From: Sporosarcina sp.
GTDB taxonomy: Bacteria; Bacillota; Bacilli; Bacillales_A; Planococcaceae
DNA: 15,928 nt
Assembly (NCBI GenBank): GCA_029263945.1
Contig: JARIDM010000011.1
Location: 1-15,928, forward strand
Direction of reading: 5' to 3'
The notes under the pieces were generated by a model that was not told the origin of the DNA, did no database searches, and was given only the letters and a program-made list of their open reading frames with translations. Position numbers and translations under genes: made by a program. Numbering within the stretch: position 1 is the first letter of the stretch; each line of letters opens with the position of its first letter. This document shows, one piece after another, positions 6,294 through 14,500 of the stretch.

Positions 6294-8129
6294 ATGACTA
6301 TTGAACGTAATGACTTAAGAAATATTGCGATTATCGCACACGTTGACCATGGTAAAACAACGCTTGTTGACCAATTATTGAAGCAATCTGGGATTTTCCG
6401 CTCAAACGAACAAGTAGAAGATCGTGCGATGGATTCAGATGATATTGAACGTGAACGCGGAATAACCATTCTAGCGAAAAACACGGCGATCGAATACAAA
6501 AATACAAAAATCAATATTCTTGATACACCAGGTCACGCTGACTTCGGTGGAGAAGTAGAACGTATTTTGAAAATGGTTGATGGTGTTATTCTTGTCGTCG
6601 ACTCATACGAAGGTTGTATGCCACAAACACGTTTTGTGTTGAAAAAGGCGTTAGAAGAAAATCTAAAACCAATCGTCGTTGTAAATAAAATCGACCGCGA
6701 ATTTGCGCGTCCAGAAGAAGTTGTAGATGAAGTATTAGAATTATTTATTGAACTTGATGCAAACGATGAGCAGCTTGACTTCCCAGTTGTTTATGCTTCA
6801 GGTTTTAACGGTACTGCAAGCTTATCGCCGAAAAAAGAAGATCAAGAAGAAACGTTAGAAGTCCTTTACGATGCAATTTTGGCGTATATTCCTGCACCTG
6901 TTGACAACCGTGATGAGCCACTACAATTCCAAGTGTCTCTATTAGATTATAGTGATTATGTGGGTCGTATTGGTATTGGCCGTGTCTTCCGCGGCACAAT
7001 GACTTTGGGACAACAAGTTTCCGTTATTAAGCGCGATGGAAAAATTAAAAACTTCCGTATTACAAAAATGTCAGGTTTTCTAGGCTTGAAACGAGTTGAG
7101 ATTCACGAAGCTCACGCTGGTGATTTAATTGCGATTTCAGGAATTGAGGGCATTGATGTTAGTGATACAATTTGTCCGGTAGAGCATCCAGAAGCTTTAC
7201 CGACACTTCATATCGATGAGCCAACATTACAAATGCAGTTTCTTGTAAACAATAGTCCATTTGCTGGCCGTGAAGGAAAATGGGTTACATCGCGTAAGAT
7301 TGAAGAGCGTTTGAACCAACAACTTCAAACTGACGTTTCTTTACGTGTTGAAACATCTGGAGCAGACTCTTGGATTGTTTCGGGTAGAGGAGAATTGCAT
7401 TTATCGATATTAATCGAAAATATGCGTCGTGAAGGTTTTGAATTACAAGTTTCTAAACCAGAAGTTATCGTACGTGAAATTGATGGCGTGAAATGTGAAC
7501 CAGTTGAACGCGTACAAATTGAAGTGCCAGATGAACATACAGGTTCAGTCATTGAATCGATTAGTCAACGTAAAGGTGAAATGATTGATATGATTAATAA
7601 TGGTACTGGAACAGTTCGTCTTGTGTTCCATGTTCCAGCGCGTGGTCTTATCGGTTATTCAACTGAATTTTTAACAATGACAAGAGGTTACGGAATCTTA
7701 AACCATACATTCGATAGTTATCAACCGATGGCTTCTGGTAATGTTGGTGGCCGTACTGAAGGTGTACTTGTTTCTATGGAAAACGGAAAAGCGACACCTT
7801 ATGGAATTCTTCACGTTGAAGAGCGTGGCGTGATCTTTGTTGAACCTGGAACAGAAGTTTATGAAGGTATGATCGTAGGAGAGCATAATCGTGATACAGA
7901 CTTAACGATTAACTTAACAAAAGCGAAGCAACAATCAAACATTCGTACAGCAAACAAAGATCAAACTGTTTCGATTAATAAACCTCGTATAATGACACTT
8001 GAAGAATCTCTAGAGTACCTAGATGATGATGAATACTGTGAAGTTACACCAGAAAACATTCGTCTACGTAAGAAGATACTCAGTAAGAGTGAACGTGAGC
8101 GCATTACGAAAAAATCAAAGCAAAATTAA
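6294..8129 (+). CDS. typA: Ribosome-binding GTPase TypA/BipA
   Basis: Translational GTPase of the EF-G/LepA class that binds the 70S ribosome and helps ribosome assembly and growth under cold or other stress. It is 611 residues, full length. The G domain has all motifs: AHVDHGKT (15-22), the switch I RERGITI (53-59), DTPGH (77-81), NKID (131-134) and the G5-like YASGFNG near 167. Domain II, the EF-G-like domains III/V (for example PFAGREGKWVTSRK and GRGELHLSILIENMRREGFE) and the BipA-specific C-terminal domain (GMIVGEHNRDTDLTINLTKA, then a Lys/Arg-rich tail) follow in order. RSNEQVEDRAMDSDDIERERG is typical of BipA and separates it from LepA and EF-G. The ATG has GGAG 7 bases upstream. ylaH follows after 30 bp without a terminator, so the two probably share a transcript. 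Confidence 0.98.
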   Translation: MTIERNDLRNIAIIAHVDHGKTTLVDQLLKQSGIFRSNEQVEDRAMDSDDIERERGITILAKNTAIEYKNTKINILDTPGHADFGGEVERILKMVDGVILVVDSYEGCMPQTRFVLKKALEENLKPIVVVNKIDREFARPEEVVDEVLELFIELDANDEQLDFPVVYASGFNGTASLSPKKEDQEETLEVLYDAILAYIPAPVDNRDEPLQFQVSLLDYSDYVGRIGIGRVFRGTMTLGQQVSVIKRDGKIKNFRITKMSGFLGLKRVEIHEAHAGDLIAISGIEGIDVSDTICPVEHPEALPTLHIDEPTLQMQFLVNNSPFAGREGKWVTSRKIEERLNQQLQTDVSLRVETSGADSWIVSGRGELHLSILIENMRREGFELQVSKPEVIVREIDGVKCEPVERVQIEVPDEHTGSVIESISQRKGEMIDMINNGTGTVRLVFHVPARGLIGYSTEFLTMTRGYGILNHTFDSYQPMASGNVGGRTEGVLVSMENGKATPYGILHVEERGVIFVEPGTEVYEGMIVGEHNRDTDLTINLTKAKQQSNIRTANKDQTVSINKPRIMTLEESLEYLDDDEYCEVTPENIRLRKKILSKSERERITKKSKQN

Positions 8130-8159
8130 TCACTTGTTTGGATGAAGGGAATGTATTAA

Positions 8160-8528
8160 ATGAATGCCCAAGATACTGATTTTGTTTTTAATCGCATGTC
8201 AGGGATTTCACGCTTCATTTATGAAGCTCTCGGAACAAAACTCAGCAACGGCGAGATGGATTATACGACAGCAGGGTATGTATTGTTAGCAGTTGTCTTC
8301 CTCATGTCAGCGCTTGTTTATAAATTAGGCTTCGCAAAAAAATTGAAGTTTCTTCAGAGCTTGATTATTTATATATTCTTGTTTCTTGGTTGTCTTGTAT
8401 TAACATTCCTTGCCTTTTTCTTACCTATTGTAGAAGGGCTTATCGTGGCGGCACTAATTCTAATTATTTATCGTGTCCGCCGCATGAATGAATATAAAGG
8501 TGACGACAAAAAAGACTCTATCGCATAA
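8160..8528 (+). CDS. ylaH: YlaH-like membrane protein
   Basis: A 122-residue integral membrane protein of unknown function. A polar N-terminus (~1-35) is followed by three predicted membrane helices at ~37-56, ~66-87 and ~89-105; basic loops (KLGFAKKLKF and YRVRRMNEYKGDDKK) suggest those ends face the cytoplasm. The sequence QSLIIYIFLFLGCLVLTFLAFFLP in the second helix region is like the YlaH family (here two shorter pieces: IIYIFLFLGCLVLTF and LAFFLP). The ATG has GAAGGGA about 10 bases upstream. It lies directly behind typA, as in B. subtilis. The strong hairpin at 8712 probably ends the typA-ylaH transcript. Confidence 0.85.
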   Translation: MNAQDTDFVFNRMSGISRFIYEALGTKLSNGEMDYTTAGYVLLAVVFLMSALVYKLGFAKKLKFLQSLIIYIFLFLGCLVLTFLAFFLPIVEGLIVAALILIIYRVRRMNEYKGDDKKDSIA

Positions 8529-8555
8529 AACGAGGCCACTAGAAATAGTCCTTTT

Positions 8556-8680
8556 GTTGATTTTGCTTCAGGTTGGCGCTTCCCGTGGGACAACTTTTGC
8601 CTCGTCGCAAAACGGTTCTGTGGGGTCTCATCAGTTCCCGCTTCATCCCATTGGAGTCGCTACCTTCAGCTACAATTAAC
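8556..8680 (+). repeat. Degraded Bacillales-type intergenic palindromic repeat
   Basis: The two ends form an imperfect inverted repeat: GTTGATTTTGCTTCAGGTTGG at 8556-8576 against the complement of CTACCTTCAGCTACAATTAAC ending at 8680. Inside are blocks such as GGCGCTTCCCGTGGGA, GCCTCGTCG, GGGGTCTCATCAG and CCCATTGGAGTCGCTACC. From memory this series resembles the short GC-rich palindromic intergenic repeats scattered through Bacillus, Geobacillus and Sporosarcina genomes (typically reading ...CGCTTTCCGCGGGC... / ...GGGGTCT... / ...GGAGTCGC...). This copy looks shortened and mutated. An open frame across it (8488-8679) is fortuitous. Its composition is more GC-rich than the flanks. The class assignment is by eye. 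Confidence 0.6.
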
Positions 8681-8711
8681 GGAGTAGACCTATACTAAAA
8701 TGGTAAACACT

Positions 8712-8757
8712 AAATAGCGATTCATCTTGGATTATATCGAAGATGAATCGCTATTTT
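8712..8757 (+). terminator. Terminator of the typA-ylaH transcript
   Basis: A perfect 17-bp stem (8712-8728 with 8740-8756), an 11-base loop and four T's (8754-8757) followed by ATT. It is the longest perfect hairpin in the window. It may also act on transcripts coming from the right. Confidence 0.88.
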
Positions 8758-8928
8758 ATTGTCTATTAAGAGAACTACCTTCAGGCGGTGATCCAATGAT
8801 TACTACTCTAGCTTTGGTATGGGTAGTGTCCATCAACAATCCTAGCTGATTTACGAAACTCGGAAAGCTTCGCCTTTGATATAAGTGGGCTAATTAGATT
8901 TGCTCATTTAACAGACTGTTGAAATTGT
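8758..8928. other. Gene-free stretch between two strong hairpins
   Basis: This stretch is part of the 614-bp gap between ylaH and ylaI. I see no plausible coding frame with an RBS, no tRNA-like fold and no clear sigma-A promoter in it. It may be decayed sequence or a small non-coding transcript. Confidence 0.5.
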
Positions 8929-8975
8929 AAAGGGAGCCCATTCATTCAAAATCGAACGAATGGGCTCCCTTTTTT
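8929..8975 (+). terminator. Strong orphan terminator
   Basis: A perfect 15-bp GC-rich stem (8929-8943 with 8958-8972), a 14-base loop and six T's (8970-8975). There is no plus-strand gene between this and the preceding terminator at 8712. On the minus strand the flank is TTTACAATTT, a poorer U-tract, so it may double as the ylaL-ylaI terminator. Confidence 0.85.
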
Positions 8976-9017
8976 GATTTTGAAGACCTTAACACATTAA
9001 AAAACATAAGTTTTTCT

Positions 9018-9050
9018 GTGACCGCGCGTAGAGCGGTAACGTCTTTTTTT
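9018..9050 (+). terminator. Possible third terminator-like hairpin
   Basis: GTGACCGC (9018-9025) pairs with GCGGTAAC (9033-9040) with one G-A mismatch and a 7-base loop; seven T's follow at 9044-9050 after a 3-base gap. It is weaker than the others. Confidence 0.35.
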
Positions 9051-9142
9051 AGCCACTATTGTACAATTTAAAATAGTATTCAGAATCGCGCATCTCTTGA
9101 TGTGGTCTAAAAAGAGTCAAGATTAAAAGTCCTGATTTCACA

Positions 9143-9346
9143 TCAAAAACTTTTTTCTATTGGGTGTGAACTACGTCTGAATATAAAATTACCAGTGGCA
9201 ACTCTTGCGATTGTTTTTTCTTTAATACGGTCATGGCAAGCCGTGCACATATATGTGTGAATTAAGCGGTTTCTAAGTTTCTTCGCAATAAGTGCTTCAT
9301 CTGGAACTTGTCCAATTTCATCGCATATGACACATTGTACGCGCAT
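9143..9346 (-). CDS. ylaI: YlaI-like small zinc-ribbon protein (DUF2197 type)
   Basis: A 67-residue protein with two CxxC pairs, CVIC (Cys5, Cys8) and CTAC (Cys34, Cys37), spaced to form one zinc ribbon. The rest is basic, with IKEKTIARVATGNFIFRR near the C-terminus, so nucleic-acid or protein binding is plausible but not shown. The start is ATG at the right-hand end, with GGAGGGA 4 bases upstream. That RBS overlaps the stop codon of ylaL by one base, so the two genes are tightly coupled in one operon. The family and position match ylaI of B. subtilis. No function is known to me. Confidence 0.85.
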   Translation of the reverse strand: MRVQCVICDEIGQVPDEALIAKKLRNRLIHTYMCTACHDRIKEKTIARVATGNFIFRRSSHPIEKSF

Positions 9347-9356
9347 ATAATCCCTC

Positions 9357-9857
9357 CTATATAATTTTAACTGCGCGAATATTTTTTAGAGGCGTATCAA
9401 CATTTGAGCCATCTTTTAATAACATGTGTACAGGTCCGTCTTCACGAAGCGGCTTCCCTTTAATGCTATACTTCAAGATGAGTTCATTCAACATTGTTAA
9501 GGGGAATTCATGTTGATCCTCTTCGCTTGTTTCGAAAATGATTGTCGTGGCATTTTCATTAGGCTTCGTATTTTTTAAAAAATGATGTAAGTAAATCCCG
9601 TATGTTCCCGTAATTTCTTTTGAATCTTCAAAGAGTTCTTCGGTTGCAAGTGTAGGCGGGAAGGTTGTCCCCTCCATAATTTCACGTGACCAATTTTTAC
9701 CCATCGCTTTTTTGTATTCTTCTAACTCGTCTCTTTCGACATAATCATCAGAGAAAAATGTATCTAAATCGATTCGACGGTCGTCAAAAATCCATATGCT
9801 AGGGTCCAATGTAATTGGATGTTGTACGTTTCCTGTAATTTGTATAACAGTTGTCAA
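9357..9857 (-). CDS. ylaL: YlaL-like conserved protein of unknown function
   Basis: A 166-residue, acidic, probably cytoplasmic protein without signal peptide or membrane segment. The N-terminal VIQITGNVQHPITLDPSIWI followed by FDDRRIDLDTFF and the middle part GTTFPPTLATEELFEDS resemble the YlaL family of Bacillales. The C-terminal part (KGKPLREDGPVHMLLKDGSN) ends just before the ylaI RBS. I recognise no catalytic motif. Translation begins with TTG: the minus strand reads AGGAGGAA, then 6 bases of spacer, then TTG, and no upstream in-frame ATG is available. It is the first gene of ylaL-ylaI and is divergent from ylaN. B. subtilis has extra genes (ylaJ, ylaK, ylaM) around these; they are absent here. 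Confidence 0.75.
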   Translation of the reverse strand: MTTVIQITGNVQHPITLDPSIWIFDDRRIDLDTFFSDDYVERDELEEYKKAMGKNWSREIMEGTTFPPTLATEELFEDSKEITGTYGIYLHHFLKNTKPNENATTIIFETSEEDQHEFPLTMLNELILKYSIKGKPLREDGPVHMLLKDGSNVDTPLKNIRAVKII

Positions 9858-9863
9858 TTTTGG

Positions 9864-9871
9864 TTCCTCCT
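9864..9871 (-). promoter_or_regulatory. Ribosome binding site that fixes the TTG start of ylaL
   Basis: The minus strand reads AGGAGGAA a few bases before TTG ACA ACT, a near-ideal Shine-Dalgarno sequence. Confidence 0.8.
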
Positions 9872-9894
9872 ACTTTGAATAACGAACTATTCTT

Positions 9895-9923
9895 AGTATA
9901 GCGCTTTCAGATAGCTGTGAAAA
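9895..9923 (-). promoter_or_regulatory. Probable sigma-A promoter of ylaL-ylaI
   Basis: On the minus strand TTTTCA (complement of 9918-9923), a 17-base spacer and TATACT (complement of 9895-9900). Transcription would start about 30 bases before the ylaL TTG. Confidence 0.5.
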
Positions 9924-9961
9924 GGATTCGACTAACTTCTGAAAATAAAAAGAGGAAACAC

Positions 9962-9990
9962 TTGCATTTTATTTAGGTGAAAGATACAAT
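9962..9990 (+). promoter_or_regulatory. Sigma-A promoter of ylaN
   Basis: TTGCAT (9962-9967), a 17-base spacer and TACAAT (9985-9990), 46 bases before the ylaN ATG. This is the best two-box promoter in the window. It lies back to back with the ylaL promoter. Confidence 0.7.
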
Positions 9991-10036
9991 TTAAGAATAA
10001 GCGAAGAAGAAATAATAGCTTGATGGGGGCGTCCTC

Positions 10037-10318
10037 ATGGATATTGAATTGCAAGAAACATATCAGCAAAAAGCAGTGAAGCTACTTCAAGCTGACGCTG
10101 ACAAAATTGCACAACTGATCAAAGTGCAGATGGATCATTTGACGATGCCTCAATGTCCATTATACGAAGAAGTGTTAGACACTCAGATGTTTGGACTGGC
10201 ACGAGAAATTGACTTTGCTGTGAAACTCGGACTCATCGAGCGAATGAAAGGCAATGAAATCCTTTCTTCCCTTGAGAAAGAAATGACAGTCTTGCATGAT
10301 TTATATACGAGAAAATAA
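10037..10318 (+). CDS. ylaN: YlaN (UPF0358), iron-linked Fur-modulating protein
   Basis: A 93-residue, mostly helical cytoplasmic protein of the UPF0358 family. Recognisable stretches are KAVKLLQADADKIAQLIKVQ, HLTMPQCPLYEEVLDTQMFG and LAREIDFAVKLGLI. In B. subtilis and Staphylococcus aureus YlaN has been reported to bind Fe(II) and interact with Fur, relieving Fur repression when iron is short, and it is needed for growth at low iron. That role is taken from the family; nothing iron-specific is visible here beyond conserved Cys40 and several acidic and His residues. The ATG has a G-rich site (GATGGGGG) about 7 bases upstream, weaker than its neighbours. The gene has its own promoter and a terminator at its end, then ftsW, as in B. 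subtilis. Confidence 0.92.
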   Translation: MDIELQETYQQKAVKLLQADADKIAQLIKVQMDHLTMPQCPLYEEVLDTQMFGLAREIDFAVKLGLIERMKGNEILSSLEKEMTVLHDLYTRK

Positions 10319-10325
10319 GCAAGAG

Positions 10326-10357
10326 ACTCAAACTTAATTTTATGGTTTGAGTTTTTT
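10326..10357 (+). terminator. Terminator or attenuator between ylaN and ftsW
   Basis: An 8-bp stem ACTCAAAC/GTTTGAGT (10326-10333 with 10345-10352), an 11-base loop and six T's (10352-10357). It ends only 23 bases before the ftsW ATG. The short AT-rich stem suggests partial termination. Confidence 0.7.
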
Positions 10358-10380
10358 GTTTAAAGAAGAAGGTTTTTAGA

Positions 10381-11562
10381 ATGGGTACATATACAAAACA
10401 GTTTTTCAGGAATTTTGATTTTCCATTATTTTTCACCTATCTGGTACTATGTTTATTTGGCTTGGTCATGATTTATAGTTCGAGCCTTGTTTGGGCAGTA
10501 GGTCGATACAAGTTCGAACCTGACCATTTTTTTAATAAACAACTTTTAAATTTAGCTATTGCATTTCCAGCATTTTTACTAGCTGCCTTTTTCCCATATA
10601 AAAATTATAAACGTAAGAAATTAATGATTTTTTCTGTCGTCGGTATGCTATTATTATTGGTTTCGGTACATGTTTTTGGTTATGGTAGAGAAGAATTAGG
10701 TGCCCAGAGTTGGATAAATCTCAAGGTAGCTGGCAAGAATTTGATCAATATTCAGCCATCTGAGTTTGCAAAACTTATTCTACTAATATACTTTTCTAGT
10801 ATCTTCGCAAAAAAATCTGATGTCGGTACGCTTGACAACTTAAATCAGTCAATATGGCCGCCGATTACAATCCTTATTCTGGTCGTTGGCTCTGTCATGT
10901 TGGAGACAGATATTGGGACAACTTTTATTATTATTGTGAGTGCGTTTTCAGTCTTAGCAGCCAGTGGAATAAAAAAACAAACCTTCTGGAAGTTAAGTGG
11001 TATTATATCTATAGGTTTACTTTTTGCCTCGCTCGTTCTATATTTTAAGTGGGAGACGATTATGACGGATAGTAGAAAAGGGCGTCTGTTATCGTATCTT
11101 AATCCATTTGAATATATACAAGGATCAGGCTTTCAAATTGCAAATGGTTATATTGCAATAGGATCTGGAGGTGTGAAAGGACACGGCCTTGGAAACTCTA
11201 TTCAAAAAATGGGGTACTTGCCTGAACCGCATACAGATGTTATTATGGCAGTTATTTCAGAAGAATTAGGCGTCCTTGGTTTACTCATCGTTGTAGGCGG
11301 TCTAGGCTTTATTGTTTTACGTGCATTAACCATTGCATTAAAGGCCAAAGACCCACAAGCGCGTATGCTTGCCGCTGGAATTGGTAGTATGATAGGAATT
11401 CAGACATTTGTTAATCTAGGTGGATTGACAGGACTAATCCCGCTAACTGGTGTACCGCTACCTTTTATTAGTTATGGGGGAACGTCTATTATTTTAATGT
11501 CTATCGCGGTCGGAATTCTGATGAATGTGTCAATGTTTGTGAAATATGAAAAAAACAAATAA
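10381..11562 (+). CDS. ftsW: Septal peptidoglycan glycosyltransferase FtsW (SEDS family)
   Basis: Polytopic membrane enzyme that polymerises lipid II at the division septum together with a class B PBP. It is 393 residues with about ten hydrophobic segments. SEDS signatures are present: IYSSSLVWAV in the first helix, INIQPSEFAKLILLIYF (~123-138), the large extracellular loop with GSGGVKGHGLGNS (261-273), then LPEPHTDVIMAVISEELG (280-297) with the proposed catalytic Asp286, and IPLTGVPLPFISYGGTS (353-369). Location between ylaN and pycA is that of B. subtilis ftsW rather than rodA. The ATG has AGAAGG 8 bases upstream. No promoter of its own is visible, so it probably depends on readthrough of the ylaN terminator. 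pycA follows after 15 bp and likely shares the transcript. RodA is the alternative, less likely from context. Confidence 0.93.
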   Translation: MGTYTKQFFRNFDFPLFFTYLVLCLFGLVMIYSSSLVWAVGRYKFEPDHFFNKQLLNLAIAFPAFLLAAFFPYKNYKRKKLMIFSVVGMLLLLVSVHVFGYGREELGAQSWINLKVAGKNLINIQPSEFAKLILLIYFSSIFAKKSDVGTLDNLNQSIWPPITILILVVGSVMLETDIGTTFIIIVSAFSVLAASGIKKQTFWKLSGIISIGLLFASLVLYFKWETIMTDSRKGRLLSYLNPFEYIQGSGFQIANGYIAIGSGGVKGHGLGNSIQKMGYLPEPHTDVIMAVISEELGVLGLLIVVGGLGFIVLRALTIALKAKDPQARMLAAGIGSMIGIQTFVNLGGLTGLIPLTGVPLPFISYGGTSIILMSIAVGILMNVSMFVKYEKNK

Positions 11563-11563
11563 A

Positions 11564-11569
11564 GGGAAG
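11564..11569 (+). promoter_or_regulatory. Ribosome binding site that decides the pycA start
   Basis: GGGAAG lies 8 bases before ATG 11578. An upstream in-frame GTG at 11569 would overlap this site, so it is not used. Confidence 0.7.
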
Positions 11570-11577
11570 TGTTATCG

Positions 11578-14500
11578 ATGGAGAAAATCACTAAAATACT
11601 CGTTGCGAATCGTGGAGAAATAGCGATTCGTGTGTTTCGAGCCTGTACAGAATTAAAAATCCCAACGGTAGGGATTTATTCAACTGAAGATAGTGGGTCA
11701 TTCCATCGTTACAAAGCGGACGAATCTTATCTCGTAGGAGAAGGGAAGAGTCCAATCGATGCGTATTTAGACATTGAAAGTATTATTTCGATTGCAAAAG
11801 ATACTGGCGCAAATGCAATTCACCCCGGATATGGTTTTTTATCGGAAAATACACAGTTTGCGAGAAGGCTTGAAGAAGAAGGAATTATTTTTATTGGGCC
11901 ATCTTCAACGCATTTGAGTATGTTTGGAGATAAAGTAAAAGCACGTGATCAGGCAATTGCTGCAGGTTTACCAATCATTCCAGGAAGTGACGGTCCTATT
12001 TCTTCAGTTGAAGAAGTCGCAAAATTCGGTCAGTCGAACGGATTTCCGATTATTGTTAAGGCTTCACTGGGTGGCGGCGGACGTGGTATGCGAATTATTG
12101 AATCTGAAGAAGAGGTTGCTCAGGCTTTTGAAAGGGCCAAGTCTGAAGCCAAAGCTGCTTTTGGTTCTGACGAAATGTATGTAGAAAAGTATATTGATAA
12201 GCCAAAGCACATTGAAGTACAAATACTTGGGGATTCTCATGGCAACGTTGTTCATTTGCATGAGCGAGATTGTTCAATCCAACGCCGACATCAAAAAGTA
12301 GTTGAAATTGCCCCGTCTATCTCTCTTTCAGACGGATTGCGTGACGAAATTTGTAATGCGGCAGTGAAGCTGATGCATAATATTAATTACTTGAATGCAG
12401 GGACAGTTGAATTCCTCGTTTCAGATGGTAAGTTTTATTTCATTGAGGTCAATCCGAGAATTCAAGTTGAACATACAATTACAGAAATGGTTACAGGAAT
12501 TGATATCGTTCATTCTCAGATTCATATTGCGGATGGTAAAGATCTTCACGGAGAAGTTGTTCAAATTCCTATGCAAGAAGAAGTCCCGCTGTTTGGATAC
12601 GCGATTCAGTCTCGTGTGACGACGGAAGATCCTTTGAATGATTTTATGCCAGATACAGGTAAGCTAATGGTTTACCGATCAGGTGGTGGATTTGGCGTTC
12701 GTTTGGATGCTGGAAACGGATACCAAGGTGCAGTAATTACACCACATTATGATTCGTTACTTGTTAAAGTATCGACGTGGGGAATGACGTTTAAAGAAGC
12801 AGCTAATAAAATGGATAGAAACCTACAGGAATTTAGAATTCGAGGAATTAAAACGAATATACCGTTCTTAGAAAATGTCGTGAAACACAATCGTTTTCTA
12901 GTAGGAGATTACGATACTAGTTTTATCGATTCGGCTCCAGAACTGTTTTTGTTCCCAACACGATTAGACCGTGGCTCGAAAATATTAAACTATATTGGGA
13001 ATGTTACAGTCAATGGATTTCCAGGGATTGGGAAACAATCTAAGCCTGCTTTTCATCCTGTCCGAAAACCTTCCATCGACTTAATCACGCCTCCTCCAGC
13101 TGGGACGAAACAAATCCTTGACGAACGTGGTCCTGAAGGATTAATCGCATGGATTAAAGACCAGAATGATGTATTGTTAACAGATACAACATTTAGAGAT
13201 GCACACCAATCGCTTCTTGCGACAAGAATGCGGACTGCTGATATGACAGCGATTGCTTCTGAATCTGCGAGACTCATGCCAGATTTGTTCTCGTATGAAA
13301 TGTGGGGCGGTGCAACATTTGATGTAGCGTATCGCTTTTTAAAGGAAAACCCTTGGGATCGTCTGATTAAGCTCCGTGAGCAAGTTCCGAATGTATTATT
13401 CCAAATGCTATTCCGTGGAGCCAATGCGGTCGGCTATACAAACTATCCAGATAACGTCATTCGCGAATTCATCAAAAAATCGTCCGATGCTGGTATCGAT
13501 GTTTTCCGTATATTTGATAGCTTGAACTGGATTAAAGGAATGGAAGTTGCAATTGATGCGACGCGTGACGCTGGGAAAATTGCAGAAGCTGCAATCTGTT
13601 ACACAGGTGATATTTTAGATCATTCTTTAGATAAATATACAATTGGGTATTATAAAGAAATGGCTAAAAACCTGGAATCTTCTGGGGCACATATTTTAGC
13701 GATTAAAGATATGGCGGGCCTATTAAAGCCAGAAGCTGCTTATCGGCTTGTGTCCGAATTAAAAGAAGTGACTGAGTTGCCAATTCATTTGCATACACAT
13801 GATACAAGTGGAAATGGAATTTATACGTACGCAAGAGCCATTGATGCTGGTGTAGATATTGTAGACACAGCGCTTAGTTCGATGGCTGGACTCACATCAC
13901 AACCTTCTTCGAGTTCGCTGTATTATGCGATGGAAGGCGCCAAGCGTGAAGTCCGGGCAACGATTAAACCACTCGAAGAGTTATCAAAATACTGGGAAGA
14001 TGTCCGTGGTTATTATCAGAACTTTGAAAGTGGGATGATTAGTCCACACTCGGAAGTCTATGTTCACGGAATGCCAGGTGGTCAGTATTCGAATTTACAA
14101 CAACAAGCTAGAGCAGTAGGACTTGGAGAACGTTGGGAAGACGTAAAAGAAATGTATTCGCGCGTAAATCTGTTATTTGGAGATGTAGTTAAAGTAACGC
14201 CTTCATCTAAAATTGTAGGGGATATGGCTTTATTCATGATCCAAAACCATCTGGATGAAGAAACAGTTATTTCACGAGGATCTTCGATTGACTTCCCAGA
14301 TTCAGTGATAGAATTCTTTGCAGGCTACATTGGGCAACCACATGGTGGATTCCCAGAAGCACTTCAAAAAGTTATCTTGAAGGACAGAGAAGCCATTACT
14401 GTGCGTCCAGGAGAATTACTTCCAGATGCAGACTTTGAACAACTGCGTAATGATCTGCATAAGAAGTTAGGTCGCCCTGTTACAAGTCATGAAGTATTGT

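Noticed and set aside
8488..8679. Open frame of 63 codons overlapping the end of ylaH and the intergenic repeat
   Set aside because: No convincing RBS for an independent gene, out of frame with ylaH, low-complexity product, and it mostly translates the palindromic repeat.
8860..8885. Small hairpin AAAG-CTTCGC-CTTT in the gap
   Set aside because: Four base pairs with a mismatch; too weak to report as a structure.
11569..11577. Upstream GTG start for pycA
   Set aside because: It would overlap the RBS itself; the ATG at 11578 has proper spacing.
13053..13424. Minus-strand open frame of 123 codons within pycA
   Set aside because: It lies entirely under the conserved carboxyltransferase region of pycA and its product resembles nothing; a shadow of a real gene.
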